Shown here in pieces: positions 20,946-33,319 of a stretch of DNA of 64,000 nt (the first letter of the stretch is position 1; the number at the start of each line of letters is the position of its first letter). The notes below the pieces were generated by a model that ran no database searches, was not told the DNA's origin, and saw only the letters and a list, made by a program, of their open reading frames with translations. This DNA is from Saturnia japonica (lineage: Eukaryota > Arthropoda > Insecta > Lepidoptera > Saturniidae), in NCBI GenBank assembly GCA_033032175.1, contig CM065314.1:620001-684000 (forward strand), given 5' to 3'. A program made the position numbers and the translations under genes.

Positions 20946-22190
20946 CTTGTAATCTTTTTCATAGCTATTAGGTATTTATCATCCATAATGGATTTTACTA
21001 AAGTGATATAATGTATTTATGATTGATAATTTTACATTTATCTATTTAGGTAGTTGAAAATTACATATATTTATTTATATTAATTGTATGAAATGAATAT
21101 TATCGTAACATTTGTTATGCTGAATAATAAATATATATTTCTTGCTCTATCTAATGAACTGTTTTCGATGACGTCAACCTGACAATGATGAATAAATTAC
21201 GACCTGTCTACTAGATACTTCTAGATATACCCACTTAGCGAGTCTATAAAAATAATGAAATAAAAAGTATTGCTTGTGAAATTATCAAAGTAAAGAAAGC
21301 ATCGTTAAGAGAAAATAAATAATTAACTGAAACGAGTTCAATAGTAGAAAAAAAAAACCTAATTTAGGAGCCCATTAAATACCGGCTTATTAAATGTGAA
21401 TTTGTCTATCTGTCTGTATGTTTGAACGCCAATCACTCAAAAACTACTGTACCGAATTTGATGAAATTTTGTACAATTGTAGTTTATAGTTTTAAGATAC
21501 ATTTATAAACGTATGGACATTTTTATGGTCTATAAATTGCATATATGTACATATAAAAAACTAATGTATGTATAAGTAAAACTGTAATATATTTTAATTA
21601 TACAGTGAGAAATTAAGTGAAACTATACGAAATGAATCCAATTTATTTGATCTTAGTTTTCTTAATTTAAGCCTTTTATTTTAGAAATAATACACAAAAA
21701 ACGTATGTATTTTTCATTAGGTATTCATAGATAGCGCTATATGCTATATTTTAGACTAATCGTGGGTTAAAACTATCACGAATTTGGTTTGATTTTTATT
21801 GACATACTTAGGAGTATTTTCTCTAAGTGCCTGTATTAACAATTTTAGGTTGGTCTTATTCATTTTGTTTTTTTTTTTTTAATATTGTCTTGAAATATTA
21901 ATATGTGAATATAAATATAAATATATTAATATAAATATTAATCTATATATATATTATATAAAACTGTATAATAAATATCATTTTAAATTTCGTTCTAAAT
22001 TTGACCAATAGATGTCATTGTTTCATATTTAAAAAAATAATTATTGATTAACTAAATTAATAAAAAGGGCAATCTTATAAATTATTAATAAATCTGTAGT
22101 TATCGAAATTAATGGAGTTATCAGTAAATTAACGATAACGCTCTATCACTGTGCCTTAATTGCTTTGTTTACTAAATACATTTACGCTGA
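20946..22190. other. AT-rich intergenic with repeat debris
   Basis: The segment at 21370-21560 (gaacgccaatcactcaaaaa followed by ctactgtaccgaatttgatg) has the look of a RTE/SINE-type tail. The segment at 21890-21960 is a degenerate ta/ata repeat. No gene is visible. Confidence 0.3.
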
Positions 22191-22199
22191 TTTCTTATA

Positions 22200-23469
22200 T
22201 TAGGTCTTTACCTATGAAATTGTCGTTTTGTATGAAAAAATTGAAACGAATTTTTTTCATGTATTTTTATTTGTATTAATCGAAGTAATCACCCATGCAA
22301 TCAATGCATCATTGCCAGCGCAGTGGCAGTTTATTGATGCCCTTCTTAAAGAAATCAGCTGGACGGGAGGCAACAAATCCTTCAAAGGCATTTTGTACTG
22401 CTTCTCGGGTATTGATTTTTTTTCCCGCCAAGGAGTTATCCAAATTCTGGAAAAAGTAGTAAGTCTGTACGCGCAATGTCTGGTGAGTAGGCCGGATGAC
22501 GGAGAACTTCCAACCCCAGTTCTTGCAACTTGGAGACCGTCTGCTGTGCAGTATGAGGTCGCACGTTGTCGTGCAGGAGCAGCGGATACGAGCGATTGAC
22601 CAATGCTGGTTGGAGATGTGCCAGCTTCTCCATCATTGTGTTCAGTTTTTCACAGTACACATCTGCAGTAATGCTCACCCCGTTTGGTAAGAAGCTGTGA
22701 TGAATCACACCGACGCTAGACCACCAAACAGTGTCCATCACTTTTCTAGGGGTAAGTTTTCGTTTAGGGCATTGTTTAGGTGCTGAACCAGGATCCAACC
22801 AACTTGCTGAGCGCTTGCGGTTATCAAATAGAATTCATTTTTCATCGCAGGTAACAATGCGGTTCAAAGTTCCTTCATTTGTGTGTCTGTTCAGCAGTGC
22901 AAGGCACGTCTCGACGCGTACTTCGCGCTGGCGATCATTGAGTTCGTGGGGCACCCATTTGTCAAGCTTTTTTACCTTGCCAATTTGACGCAAATGGACC
23001 AATATTGTTTTGACGCTAACGTCGAAAGTTGCTACTAATTCAGTCGTAGATTGTGTATCATCAGCTTCCACAATCCCCTTTAATTCGTCATTGTCGACCA
23101 AAGTCTTCGAACGATCGCGAGGCTCATTTTTCAGGTCGAAATTCCCAGAACGGAAGCGAGCAAACCAATAACAGGTGGTACGTTGGTTTGTAGTGTTAGC
23201 TCCGTAAACGTAGTTGATGTTGCGTGCCGCTTGTGCCGCGTTGCTGCCACGACGGTACTCATATTCCATAATTACTCGAATTTTTAACGTATCCATGATG
23301 ACAAAAAAGATTGAAATGCGATGAAAATGTAACACGAATCATTAAACAAATGACAACTTTAGGAAAAAGAATTCCATGTTTTTAAAATAAAATTCTTAGC
23401 CAAACAAAAATTATTTTGATTTGAAATGGCCAGTACTGCAGAACGGCAATTTCATAGGTAAATACCTAT
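22200..23469 (-). mobile_element. Mariner DNA transposon, full length (1270 bp)
   Basis: Terminal inverted repeats of about 28 bp (ttaggtctttacctatgaaa on the left; ataggtatttacctatgaaa on the right, minus strand) are flanked by TA at 22198-22199 and 23470-23471, the target duplication of Tc1/mariner elements. Total length is that of typical mariners. The single transposase frame between them, on the minus strand, is broken. The TIR text resembles the cecropia-group mariners of Lepidoptera. Confidence 0.9.
22283..23296 (-). pseudogene. Mariner transposase, DD34D, disabled
   Basis: The minus-strand reading frame starts with MDTLKIRVIMEYEYRRG at 23296 and carries the helix-turn-helix half (KTLVDNDELKGIVEADD), WVPHEL, and the first catalytic Asp in TCDEK. 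A TGA then replaces the expected Trp codon (about 22833). The same frame resumes through ASWLDPG, the second Asp in LHDNVRPH and the third in YSPDIARTD, with 34 residues between the last two Asp. A single-base frame change follows near 22440. The C-terminus (REAVQNAFEGF, then GINKLPLRWQ) runs with another TGA to about 22283. It is inactive, but all three catalytic Asp survive. Confidence 0.88.
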
Positions 23470-23471
23470 TA

Positions 23472-24430
23472 TATAGTGGCATAGTGAAAGTTTAAACAAA
23501 AAACAATAATAAATTTCACTTCCGTAAACCCTAATAAAACCTACTTACTTATTACTACATATTTATAATAAGTACTATCTTTGACTTAATACAGATATCG
23601 ACTTCCCTCTTATCTATTCAAGCTATAAGATATGGATATATATTATGTAGACACGGAAAACTATCCATTGTAAGGTTATTGAAAAAAAGTAAGGAAAAAA
23701 GGTTATATTTGTTTATCTTTAGTAATTGAAACAACAGATATATAGATTATTTAAAATGGCCGATAGTGACTGACTGGCTGATCTTACAACATATAACTAC
23801 TGAACAGATTTCAGAATTCGAACTTCGGAATTCGGCACACAGATAATTATTATGACGTAGGCATCCGCTAAGGAGTGATTTTAAAAATTCAACCCCTCAA
23901 CAAGTTTAACGAGGGTTGAAATTTGTATGGAGAAACAAATACGGCAGCACAGATTTTGATAAAATTTGGCACACAATTTGCAACCTGGATTAACACAATA
24001 CTTTTATTCTGGTAAAGATGCAATTCTGAAGTCCACACAGAAGAAGTTGCAGGCAGAGGCTGGTATTAAATATGTACGTTTTATATAACATTGGTTTATT
24101 AAAACCTATACTCTAGACCGCAACGAGGAGTAAGTATTAAATCTCGTAGACTTCTATACAATTCATATCGGGAACGAAATATGTTCTTTTGTCTATAGTA
24201 ATTCCTACTTCTCGTTTTAATTCTAGGTGTATGATTTTCGATGATTAAATGTGTTATTGTAAAATATTATAATTGAACATAATCGTCACAGTCTTTGGTA
24301 ATTAATTTATCTGATGCAAGCCTCATAAGCAGTTTTGTGAAAACAGAGCCTCTCAGATATTAGATTATCTTTATGAGACTTAAGTATACACGTAGCTTAA
24401 GTTCAAGTGGGGGATCTGGTTGATTGATTG
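23472..24430. other. AT-rich intergenic with degraded repeats
   Basis: The segment at 23740-24060 reads like an interspersed repeat (gatttcagaattcgaacttc, tttgataaaatttggcacac). No coding frame is supported. Confidence 0.3.
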
Positions 24431-24439
24431 GCTTTTCTT

Positions 24440-24800
24440 GTGTCAGAATATAAATAACTAGCTGTGTCCGTGTTATTTTTATCCGACAAACACCGCGCCG
24501 CCAACGCACCCGTGTAGCTTATTGTAAATGTTCTTCCCGCAAGTATAAGTTATTTTGATTTTTCATTATCTCATAAACATGTGTCCAAATAACATAATAT
24601 AAAAATCAAAATTTAACTTCTTAAAATTTTCTTTATGATGAAGTAACTTTTGTTTGTAAGGATTAATATCCTATGTCTAAAAATAATGCTTAAATATCAC
24701 TTTTTAATTTTCAACAAATCTTTGTCACTAAATACCTTATTGTGGCTTGTGTATAAGAGATAGGCATAAGCTATCGCTGACATTTTTTTGATATACTAAG
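24440..24800 (+). repeat. Repeat family Z, copy 2 (most complete)
   Basis: Starts near gtgtccgtgttatttttatc and the cgacaaacaccgcg head, then cattatctcataaacatgtg, the ttgtaaggattaatatccta block and ttgtggcttgtgtat. Compare 16250-16500 and the inverted copy at 26741-27015. Confidence 0.6.
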
Positions 24801-26740
24801 GATCGATATTTTTGTAGAACATTGTAATTCCGAAGCATTAACGATTACGCCAGTGCACGCGGATAAGACAGTACGGAAAGGCCTCAACTTCCGACTTACG
24901 TTACAAAAATCAATATTTAAGGCTAGTTGAGAGTTGTAGCCTAATGTTACTTAGCTTATATTATTCCTCATGAATCTGGCTATCACATACAAAAATAATT
25001 TTTCAAATCAGACTGGTAGTTTCAGAGATAAGCGTGTTTAAACAAGCAAACAACTCTTCCGCTTTATTATAATATTACGATTGTTATACCTAAGTATTAT
25101 TCGGTTATTACCGTTAACTATAAAGTTTAACTGATGTAATATTAAATTATGGATCAATTCACAAAGTATGTACCTATGATTTGTCGCAAATGAGTGTCAA
25201 AGGGTAACCATTGTCTAATAACCATGTTACAATGACCTAGGTTCAAATCACAATAATGCTTTAGGTAGGTAATAATTATAATATACAATGTGTATTAAAA
25301 ACCCCGTCGGATCCATGGAGGTGTTATTAGGTATCGAGATTATATTCTGTTTATGTTATCTATCTCAGATTATAAGTAGAAAAAAAATTACCCCTAATAA
25401 AATGTTAAAGAACTAGTTAAATGAAAAATCTTACATGGCAATACAGGCGGGGCGGTGCTGGGTACCGCCATACGATCATACGTACCGCTGCGCCGCGCCG
25501 CACCGGGGCTGGCGATGGTTTTATTAAGTTTTAAAAATTTCCAAAATTTTAGGGAAACCAAAACTAAATATGTTAATTATAAATTGCAATAAAATTTTTA
25601 TTTTCGTAATAAATAAAATTAAATGAAAAGTGAATATTAAATTAAGAAATCAATAAAAATATTTAAAAAATGACCAACCTTAAATTCAATTTTTGAATTT
25701 ATTATTAAATTTATTTTTAAAATATTAAATAATCAATAATAAACATTTAAAATTAAGAATCTTATAATATTTAGTACAAATAATGTCTTTTAAATTTATT
25801 ATTCTCTAAATTTGGTTTTTAATAATTATATATATATTAATTATATAAGTTCCGATTCAGACATTACCGGAAGATACTATGGAAGTGGACATCATTTAAT
25901 TAAAAATACAATTCGAAAAGAAAATAAATATTTATTTATTTAATTTTTCAAATTTAAAATGAATTTTGTTGATTATCCTTTTCCAATCCTTCTATTATTT
26001 TATTGTAATTAATTATTTGCATGCAATTAAAAACTATTTTTTAATGATGCCAAAGAAGTATAACTTCTCACGCGCGTACATAAGTACACGCACCCATTTT
26101 TTATATGGTCTAGTAATGTGCCAAGAGTGTATAGAATGTAATTGTAAAGTAACATAAACAGTTACGAAATGACAACATAGTATTTACTCCTTTAGGAAAG
26201 GAAAAATATCACCTAAATATAGGTTAGATTTATTGGCATAAAGGATCGAAAATATAACATTTTGTAATATCTCGATAAGCAAATCAACGTCCGTTGAAAA
26301 CTACATAATTTTATAAGTAGTTAATGAAGTTAGAAATATTTATAAGGGTATTGTTATGAAATTACTAATCTATACATAATATTAAAGTAAATATAATAGG
26401 GAAGTTTTTTTTGTTTATTTGTTTAAACACCCTAATCTCAGGAACTACTAACCAGATTTGAAAAATTCTTTTTATAAATTATAGCCAGGCTCACGAGGAA
26501 TAGTATAGGTAGGTTATCTAATATTAGACTACAACGCTTAGCTAACCTTAAATATTGATTTTTGTTAAGTAAATCGGAAGTGGCAGCCCTCCCTAACTGC
26601 TGTATCCGCGTACGCTGTAAATAATGTTGTACAAAAACATTGGTACTTAGTATACCTAAAAAAAGTCGGCCTATCTCTAGTATATATAGCATCTATAACT
26701 ATAGTCTCACCTATAAAGTATATACCTATCTCTCTTATAC
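24801..26740. other. AT-rich intergenic
   Basis: A GC-rich island at 25446-25516 (gcggggcggtgctgggtacc, then cgctgcgccgcgccgcaccg) stands out in otherwise AT-rich DNA. A possible SINE relic with a weak B box (ggttcaaatc) lies near 25240. The segment at 26400-26740 begins like repeat family V (aacaccctaatctcaggaac). No gene is supported. Confidence 0.3.
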
Positions 26741-27015
26741 ATAAGCCAAAATAAGGTATGTTACGATATTTTTTTATTGCATAATAAAAATTGATTTACG
26801 AGCATTATTTTTAGGCATAGCATAATGAAAATTTTATGAAGATTTAACTTACCTTAGCATGTTATTTAGACACATAGTTTAAGAGATAATGAAAAGTGAA
26901 AATAATTTGTAGGTACCTACTTGTGGCAAATGAGAACAATTATTATGATAGGATAAACTAGTGCGCTAGCGGCGTGGTGTTTGTCGGATAAAAACACGGA
27001 TGAAACCGTGGGCCA
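26741..27015 (-). repeat. Repeat family Z, copy 3
   Basis: Inverted relative to 24440-24800. The minus strand starts with atccgtgtttttatccgaca then aacaccacgccgc, and continues through the cattatctcttaaac and tatgctatgcctaa blocks. Confidence 0.6.
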
Positions 27016-27323
27016 TAGCTAGTAAGTGTTATATAGCAAAAATATTCTGTATGCTTGCCTACTAGAGTTTTTAGAGCATGATAAGATTGATAGATAAAAT
27101 AACGAGCAGATGATCATTAAAATCTTTTAATTATTTTGTCCCCACGCGCCTGATATATTCACAGAAGAATAATTGCAGTGATATTTTCTACAGGCTGTGT
27201 ATATCGCAGAGAAATATAATTTTAATTAAAAATGCTTAGGTATAACGTTTTTGATTGTTCCTTAAATCTTCATTATTAAGTAAAAATGAATGAAGTATTA
27301 AATGTTTACCTTTTATTTGATTA

Positions 27324-27348
27324 GTAGAGAGAGAGAGAGAGAGAGAGG
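27324..27348. repeat. (GA)n microsatellite
   Basis: About eleven uninterrupted ag units. Confidence 0.9.
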
Positions 27349-27855
27349 TAGGACAAAAAAAATTCTTTGGAGATTTCTGTTGTGTGTTGTGTTGTTTGGA
27401 ACTTTTTGTTGTGTTTCTGTGGTTAGTAGGGTTTCCAAAGCGCTTTAGGGTAGAGTAGGGGCTCGAGGTCGGGAACACGTTAGTGATATCTATGGCATTA
27501 TTAGCGTCCTTAAACTACGGTAGCCGATTGAAATCAAGTGAGCCGTATGCTTGTTTGCCACCTTCGTTCTATAAAAAAATAGACTAAGTCACTTAGATAA
27601 TATTACTTACACAAACTTGAAGTTCTCCAAATATTATAGATTGCAATATAATTGGTTTCGTAATAAAATCTTTTAATTATTTTTTCCCCAAGCATCTATT
27701 TTCATCGCAGATGAATAATTGATATGATATTTTCTACAGGCGCTTTTAAGTGTATACCGTTTGCAGGAGAATTTATATTAACTAAAAAAAAATTAAATAT
27801 AATTTAACGCTCGTTAAAGTTGTTAACAATTTCTTAGATCTTATTATGAATCGCT

Positions 27856-28460
27856 TTAAATCTATACTAATATTATAGAGCAGAAGAGTTTGTTTGTTTG
27901 GTTGAACGTGCTAATCTCAGGAAGTACTGGTTGGAATGGAAAAATTATTGTAGTCTTAGTTAGCCCATTTATCAAGGAAGGCTATAAGACTATATAACAT
28001 CATGCTACGACTAATAGGAGCGGAGCATCTATTTAACATGTTGCAAATACGGGGGAAATTTATTACTTTTGAAATCTGCGTGCGCTGCGTGAATGGTTAA
28101 AGTTATGCAATAATAGTCTGTGAAGGAATTATTTCTTTTAAAATTTTCTAAAAATAGTCCGCGACAACATATAACTATCTTTTAAGGTTTAGTCAATATA
28201 ACTTTTTTTATGTTAATAAAATTTGTTCTAAAATAATAAATTATTTGCGAATGTGTATTTATATATATGGTATTAATCCTTATCAAAATAAATACATTAT
28301 TCATCACAATGATTTAATTTTGAATAAAATTGCCTTTTACAGTAATTGATTTAAATGAATATTTTAGGAGACATCACAGTTTTACATTAACTCGGCATCA
28401 AATTAATGATCAACCATCGCGAGTGCATTTTTATTATGCAGAATAATGTGAGAGGTGGGC
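27856..28460 (+). repeat. Repeat family V, copy 1
   Basis: Starts near attatagagcagaagagttt and continues through gttgaacgtgctaatctcag and gctacgactaataggagcgg to agtccgcgacaacatataac and further. It matches 53995-54970 almost throughout, except for a 247-bp insert present only in that copy. Confidence 0.65.
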
Positions 28461-29330
28461 GGCACGACCCATTCTCTCTAACCCTGTTGTGTCTTCTGAT
28501 CCTCTTGCGTGGGACCCCACTTCCACCCACGGAGGGAGCCCGCCAGTTATTTTAAAGATAAATATGCGATTTTTTTGCGTGGATTCCTAAATATTATTCT
28601 AAAATAAAAATAGCCTAATTTACTTTTTATAACATAAGCATCACTATCTGCCAGTCACTGTCCCGTCATAAACGGTCTAACAATTTCGGAGATTACGCGA
28701 AATAGACAGATAAAGAGACAAAAAGGAAACGGATACTCTTTCATACAGACATGGCCTGGGTAAAAAAACAGATGTAAAAATAAAGAAACCGTGTTAATTA
28801 ATAGCTAATGCATTATCAAACATTCATTGAAAAAAGCGGATTTTTTGCAATCTAAAAGCAGAGATTTAGGACATTTCGTAAAAGTGAAATCATGTAATAA
28901 ACTTCAATTAGACTATTTTCGAAGTAGGATTAATATTAGAAAAGGGTTATGTTTATTATCTTTTAAAGTTATTAGTTTACTTATTTTGTTGATTGTGAAT
29001 TTTAATGATATTGTACGATTTTAAAAGCAAAAATGTATTGGATTTTATAAATCATATTTCTACTAATTACATTCTGGGCCCAGAAATACCCGTCTCCTTT
29101 AAACTTGTACGTTGTTCAGTGTTAATTTGGTAACATGGTTTTCAATAAAAATTATGCCTTCTATTCTCTCTGTACATAATAACACTGTTGATACTTTCGA
29201 GAATAATTACGTGTTTGACTACCACTACACGTAACGAGCACGACACGACACCGATTCCTTCACACTCCAGTGTGGCGTCATTATTATTTCAATGCTATTG
29301 AAAATGTGTTTAATTTTTATCAGTAGGTAC
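28461..29330. other. Intergenic, nothing recognised
   Basis: The 65-residue plus frame at 28827-29024 has no family motif. The segment at 28480-28560 is locally GC-richer and may be the end of repeat family V. Confidence 0.3.
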
Positions 29331-29499
29331 CTACCTACCTATACTATATTTAATTTCATCATCATTGGCCTTTTCGTCTGTCTCAGACGATTTAATCAGT
29401 GCTCCTGGGAGAACTTCCTTTCGTGGCTATATAAGCCAATTTGAGAACGGCATTGTCGACTGCAATAGGAACATATTAGAGCGGTATTAAATGCAGCGT

Positions 29500-31303
29500 G
29501 ACCAGCGTGATCGTGTCTCATTACTCGTTTGTTCTCCGGACTACGAAACCAGGCCTCATCGTACGTTTATCGGCCATCCAACAGACACCTGCGCCATTCA
29601 TTCTTCACCTCAGCGAGCTTCTCTCATCCCGCGTGATTGATGTTGAAAGCAGGCATGTCACGCTTAACACAGTCTTTGAACCGTGGCAGCGGCCGTCTTA
29701 CGCTCCTTTTCGCATTTGTTACGGCACCTAGCATGACACGACGCGACAAACGGAAGGACTCCATTCGATACACATGCCCCAGCCTGCGCAATCGTCGCTG
29801 TTTAAGTGGCGCCGTAAAACTGGACAGTTGTGCAATCTCTAGGACCCTCTCGTTTGTGACCCTGTCCTTCCAAGTGACACCTAAGATATTGCGAAGACAA
29901 CGCATATGAAAGCTGTTAAGTAGATGTTCCTGTTTTGCGTACGAAGTCGAGGTTTCGGCTCCGTACAAGAGTATGCTCGAGACGCATGCTTGATACACAA
30001 GCATATTTGTCTTTATCGTGAGGTGTTTGTTTCGCCATACTCTTATACTTAGCTTCCCGAACATGGTCGCTGCTTTGCCGATACGAATATCGATCTCACC
30101 ATTTACGGAGAGATTGTTCGACATGGTGATCCCAAGGTAGCGAAACTTGTCGCCTACATCTAAAGGCTCGTGTTGCTTTGCGCTAAGTCTACTGTTTTCC
30201 GGATGTTGATGAATATTGAGAACAGATCACATGCGTTTGCTAATTTCGCCATCATGTTCTGGAGCTCATGTGAGGAATTAGCGACAAAGGCTGCATCGTC
30301 GGCAAAGAGAAGAGTGTCTATAAAAAGATCTTTGCGGTAACGCAAAGATTTCAGTAGCGATATCTGGAAAAGCTTGCTGTCGCTCCGTGTATGGAAATGG
30401 ATAGCAAGTTGAGTATCGCCGAAAGCAGCTTTTAATAACAGAGAGAAGAATATAATAAAAACTGGGTAGGGGCAAGGACGCAACCTTGTCGCACACGTAT
30501 GCGCATGTGAAACGGTTTACAAGTAACATTGTTAAACACTACAGCACGTTTCATGTCCTCGTGAAAAGACTTCACAAGACTTAGCAGTTTTGGTGGACAC
30601 CCTATGCATTTAAGTGCAGAGTACAGACCCTCTCTGCTCACAGTATCGAACGCTTTATTTAGGTCGACAAACGCGATATAGAGATAAGTATTCTTCTCCC
30701 TGCACTTCTCCTGTACTTGGTGAAGAATGAATATCATGTCCACTGTTGATCGGCCACCACGGAAGCCACACTGAGATTCAGGTCTTGTATGGCGTCCGGA
30801 CAGATGTCAGCTGACTGCGAGTACAGACCGTTGTAATGTTCTACAACCCAGCGTTCGAGTTGACGGACACTGTCAGTGATAACTGTGCCTTCTATCTCTT
30901 TTAGGAGCGCTGCCTTTTTAATAACAAGTATAAGAACCTGTTTAATGCCAGAGTAAACACAGCTAAAATTACCCACGTCAGCACACGTTTGGATGTTTTT
31001 GCAAAGGTCAGTCCAGTACGCGTTTGCACAATAACGTACGCTACGCTGTAGGCTTGCCTTTGTTTTAGCCAGATCCTCACGCGTCGACTGGGCGGGACTC
31101 AAGCAATGTTTTAAGGCAGCATCACGCTTCAAAGAGAGAAAAGGTATTAGTTTCTCTTGTTGTGCAGAAAATGAATTCCGGTGTTTAGCTGTTTGGTACC
31201 CAAATGCTTTGCCAGCAGTAACAATGAGAAGACTTTTAACTTTCCTCCACTCATCGGTAATCGGTGCATCATCGCTCCAGGTCGCCTTCTCGTTTTGTAC
31301 CAT
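29500..31303 (-). pseudogene. LINE reverse transcriptase and C-terminal domain
   Basis: Minus-strand pieces in three frames. 30734-31303 is the pre-RT/finger region (ENGTVITDS-type loop here EGTVITDS). 30432-30743 has RT motif A (YIAFVDLNKAFDTV) and motif B (RVRQGCVLAP). 30160-30430 has the catalytic LFADDAAFV. 29624-30124 is the thumb and C-terminal domain (LLYGAETSTSY, FHMRCLRNILGVTW, KQRRLRRLGHVYRM). At least three frame breaks make it inactive, but the YADD-equivalent FADD is intact. Confidence 0.82.
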
Positions 31304-31389
31304 CTCCTCAAATTTTTGGACCAGCTCGTATTACAAGGTCTTTTGAAGATCTATTCTATTCATACCGGGTTGCCTTGACGAGTGAAACT

Positions 31390-32155
31390 TTTTGCAGTTG
31401 ATTGTAACACGTGCAACAATCAAAGAGTGATCGGAGTTAAAGTCAGCGCTGTGAAAGGATAGTGTGTGTAAAATATCCTTGAGGTCTTTTTTCCTGCATA
31501 ACACAAGATTAAGCTGGTGCCAGTGACTGAATCGAGGGTGTTTTCAGGACACTTTATGCATTAATTTGCCTTGGAAGAAGGCGTTGGTAAAGCAAAACTC
31601 AAACTGACAGCAGAACTGTAAAAGTCGTTGGCCATTGTCATTAATTTTGCCAATACCATGGTTTCCAATACAATCAGACCGTGTAGCGCGGTCCTGGCCA
31701 ACACGAGAATTGAAGTCGGCTAGAATGAATATACGGTCACCTTTACAAATACCGCTTACCGCTCGTGAGAGCTGGTCGTAAAACTGGGACTTTGTTCCAT
31801 CGGAAGATGCAAGAGTTGGAGCGTATGCGGAGATTAAAGTGACAAAGCCACAGGTGGAGTTCACTCGCAATAATATTACTCGTTCAGAAATACCAACAGG
31901 TGTCTCTATGCATGACAGAAAGTTATTTCTGACTGCTAACCCAACTCCGCGATCACGAGAAGCAGTGTTGTCCCTTCCCTTCCAGAAAAATGTGTAGTTA
32001 CACTCACGCAAAAACCATTCGTCGGGCAGTCTGGCCTCATGGAAAGCCGCAATTGTTATGTTCAATTTATCCAATTCAGTGTCGACAATGGCAGTCTTGC
32101 ACAGGTGTTCTACGCAATACGAACCTCTATTGCTATCCGGGAAGCCTGTCCTCAT
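31390..32155 (-). pseudogene. LINE endonuclease (exonuclease-endonuclease-phosphatase fold)
   Basis: The frame from 32155 shows an EEP nuclease: AAFHEARLPDEWFL, DRGVGLAVRN, TLISAYAP, then FILADFNSRVG (metal-binding Asp and Asn). A TGA at 31544 interrupts where Trp is expected, and the same frame continues with HWHQLNLVL and NSDHSLIVARV (final catalytic Asp-His). It cuts target DNA to prime reverse transcription in active relatives. One nonsense codon is visible in this domain. Confidence 0.8.
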
Positions 32156-32560
32156 AATACGGAAATTTCATGTCCCAATGCGCATGGATAGTGAGGATGA
32201 AACGTTTTTACAGGTTGTCGCAGGTGTGGTCTATAACGATGCCAACTATCTAGTTTTTCTAGTGCTTCCTACACCACAAAAGTAGCAAATTAGCGCCGGG
32301 GCGGATCAGTACCTTATTGGCTGGGGGCTGCACAGCTGAAGTGGGCGGTGACTGATCAATGGGCCTACGATTGATCTTCCCACCGTCGAGAGTGACCCCT
32401 GGCGCCTACACTCACGCCCATTAGCACAGGCTTATAACCGGTAGACTGCCACTCCCCGTGTTGTTTTCCACGCAGCAAGGCCGTTGTGGGCGAAGTGACC
32501 TCTCCTCAGACACACTGCATCGCGTGGGATACATTTAAGAAAATACAGGGTTGCCCATGA

Positions 32561-32915
32561 CCTGTACCACCCTCTCGGCTTCACTAACTGAACCCGCAGG
32601 AACGACATGTCGATACGTGCGCCGTCGGATTAGCTGCAAGGACCTGGCGCACATTCAGGTTACACCCAAATCACGTCTAACGAAGGGGCCCACACCGGGT
32701 TTGATATCGGAGTTTCTCCATATCCATGCCAACTTAGGCTAAATAATCTGCCTCCACCAAGTCTGCCATACTCATTTCATATCTACGATGAGTTGACTTA
32801 TGCACCGAGACAGACTGTGGTCATATAAAGGTAGGGATATAATGAATGGAGATGTGGAGTATGACAGAAAAATGAAGGTTTATAGGATACTAATGTTACG
32901 GTGACAGGAATATAT
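32561..32915. other. GC-richer DNA upstream of the LINE
   Basis: The segment at 32290-32750 has higher GC than its flanks and ends near 32760, where AT-rich DNA begins. It is probably the 5' part of the adjacent LINE. I could not identify an ORF1 protein. Confidence 0.3.
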
Positions 32916-33296
32916 TGTAGTATGTATGCTTGATACTTAGCGTACTCACTATCAAACTCTTCAAACACTACTTTAAATTAATAATTGATTTCGAGGGTGT
33001 GGAAGCAAAAACAAGTTATCTGAACGATTTATTTCAGAGCGAGTGTTTGTCCGCTACATTCCATTTACTTAAATATAAAATTACAATTAATAATAATAAT
33101 GCGCCGGAGTGGGTGCAATGGCGGCGCGATCGGCTCCGTGATAGGTGCCAGCATGTGGCCATCTTTAAATAGGCGTGTCATCGCCTATTGTTCCTTATCG
33201 GAGTATAATTGTATCGTCAACCTTTAAGGAGCGTTTCAACGGACTAGCCTACTATCCTATTACTCAAGATAGTAGACTAGCCAGTGACTCGCTACA
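32916..33296 (-). repeat. 3' LTR of the gypsy element (381 bp)
   Basis: TGTAG to CTACA. Nearly identical to the 5' LTR apart from about a dozen point differences and the nested insertion there. Confidence 0.9.
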
Positions 33297-33319
33297 CCAC
33301 TCCCCCGCCGAGACCGTTA

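Larger units (their letters stand above)
29345..32560 (-). mobile_element. Nearly full-length endonuclease/RT LINE (RTE-like), decayed
   Basis: On the minus strand, apurinic-type endonuclease, reverse transcriptase and C-terminal domain follow in normal order from about 32155 to 29400. A GC-rich upstream stretch to about 32560-32750 is probably the 5' UTR or start. The 3' end carries a perfect tcgtctgagacagacga hairpin followed by a short (atg)n/aat tail near 29345. The protein belongs to the LINE group often annotated as craniofacial development protein 2-like. Clade naming (RTE versus neighbours) is uncertain without a tree. Confidence 0.8.

Noticed and set aside
22228..22988. Plus-strand frames of 123, 64 and 85 residues
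   Set aside because: They are antisense shadows of the mariner transposase.
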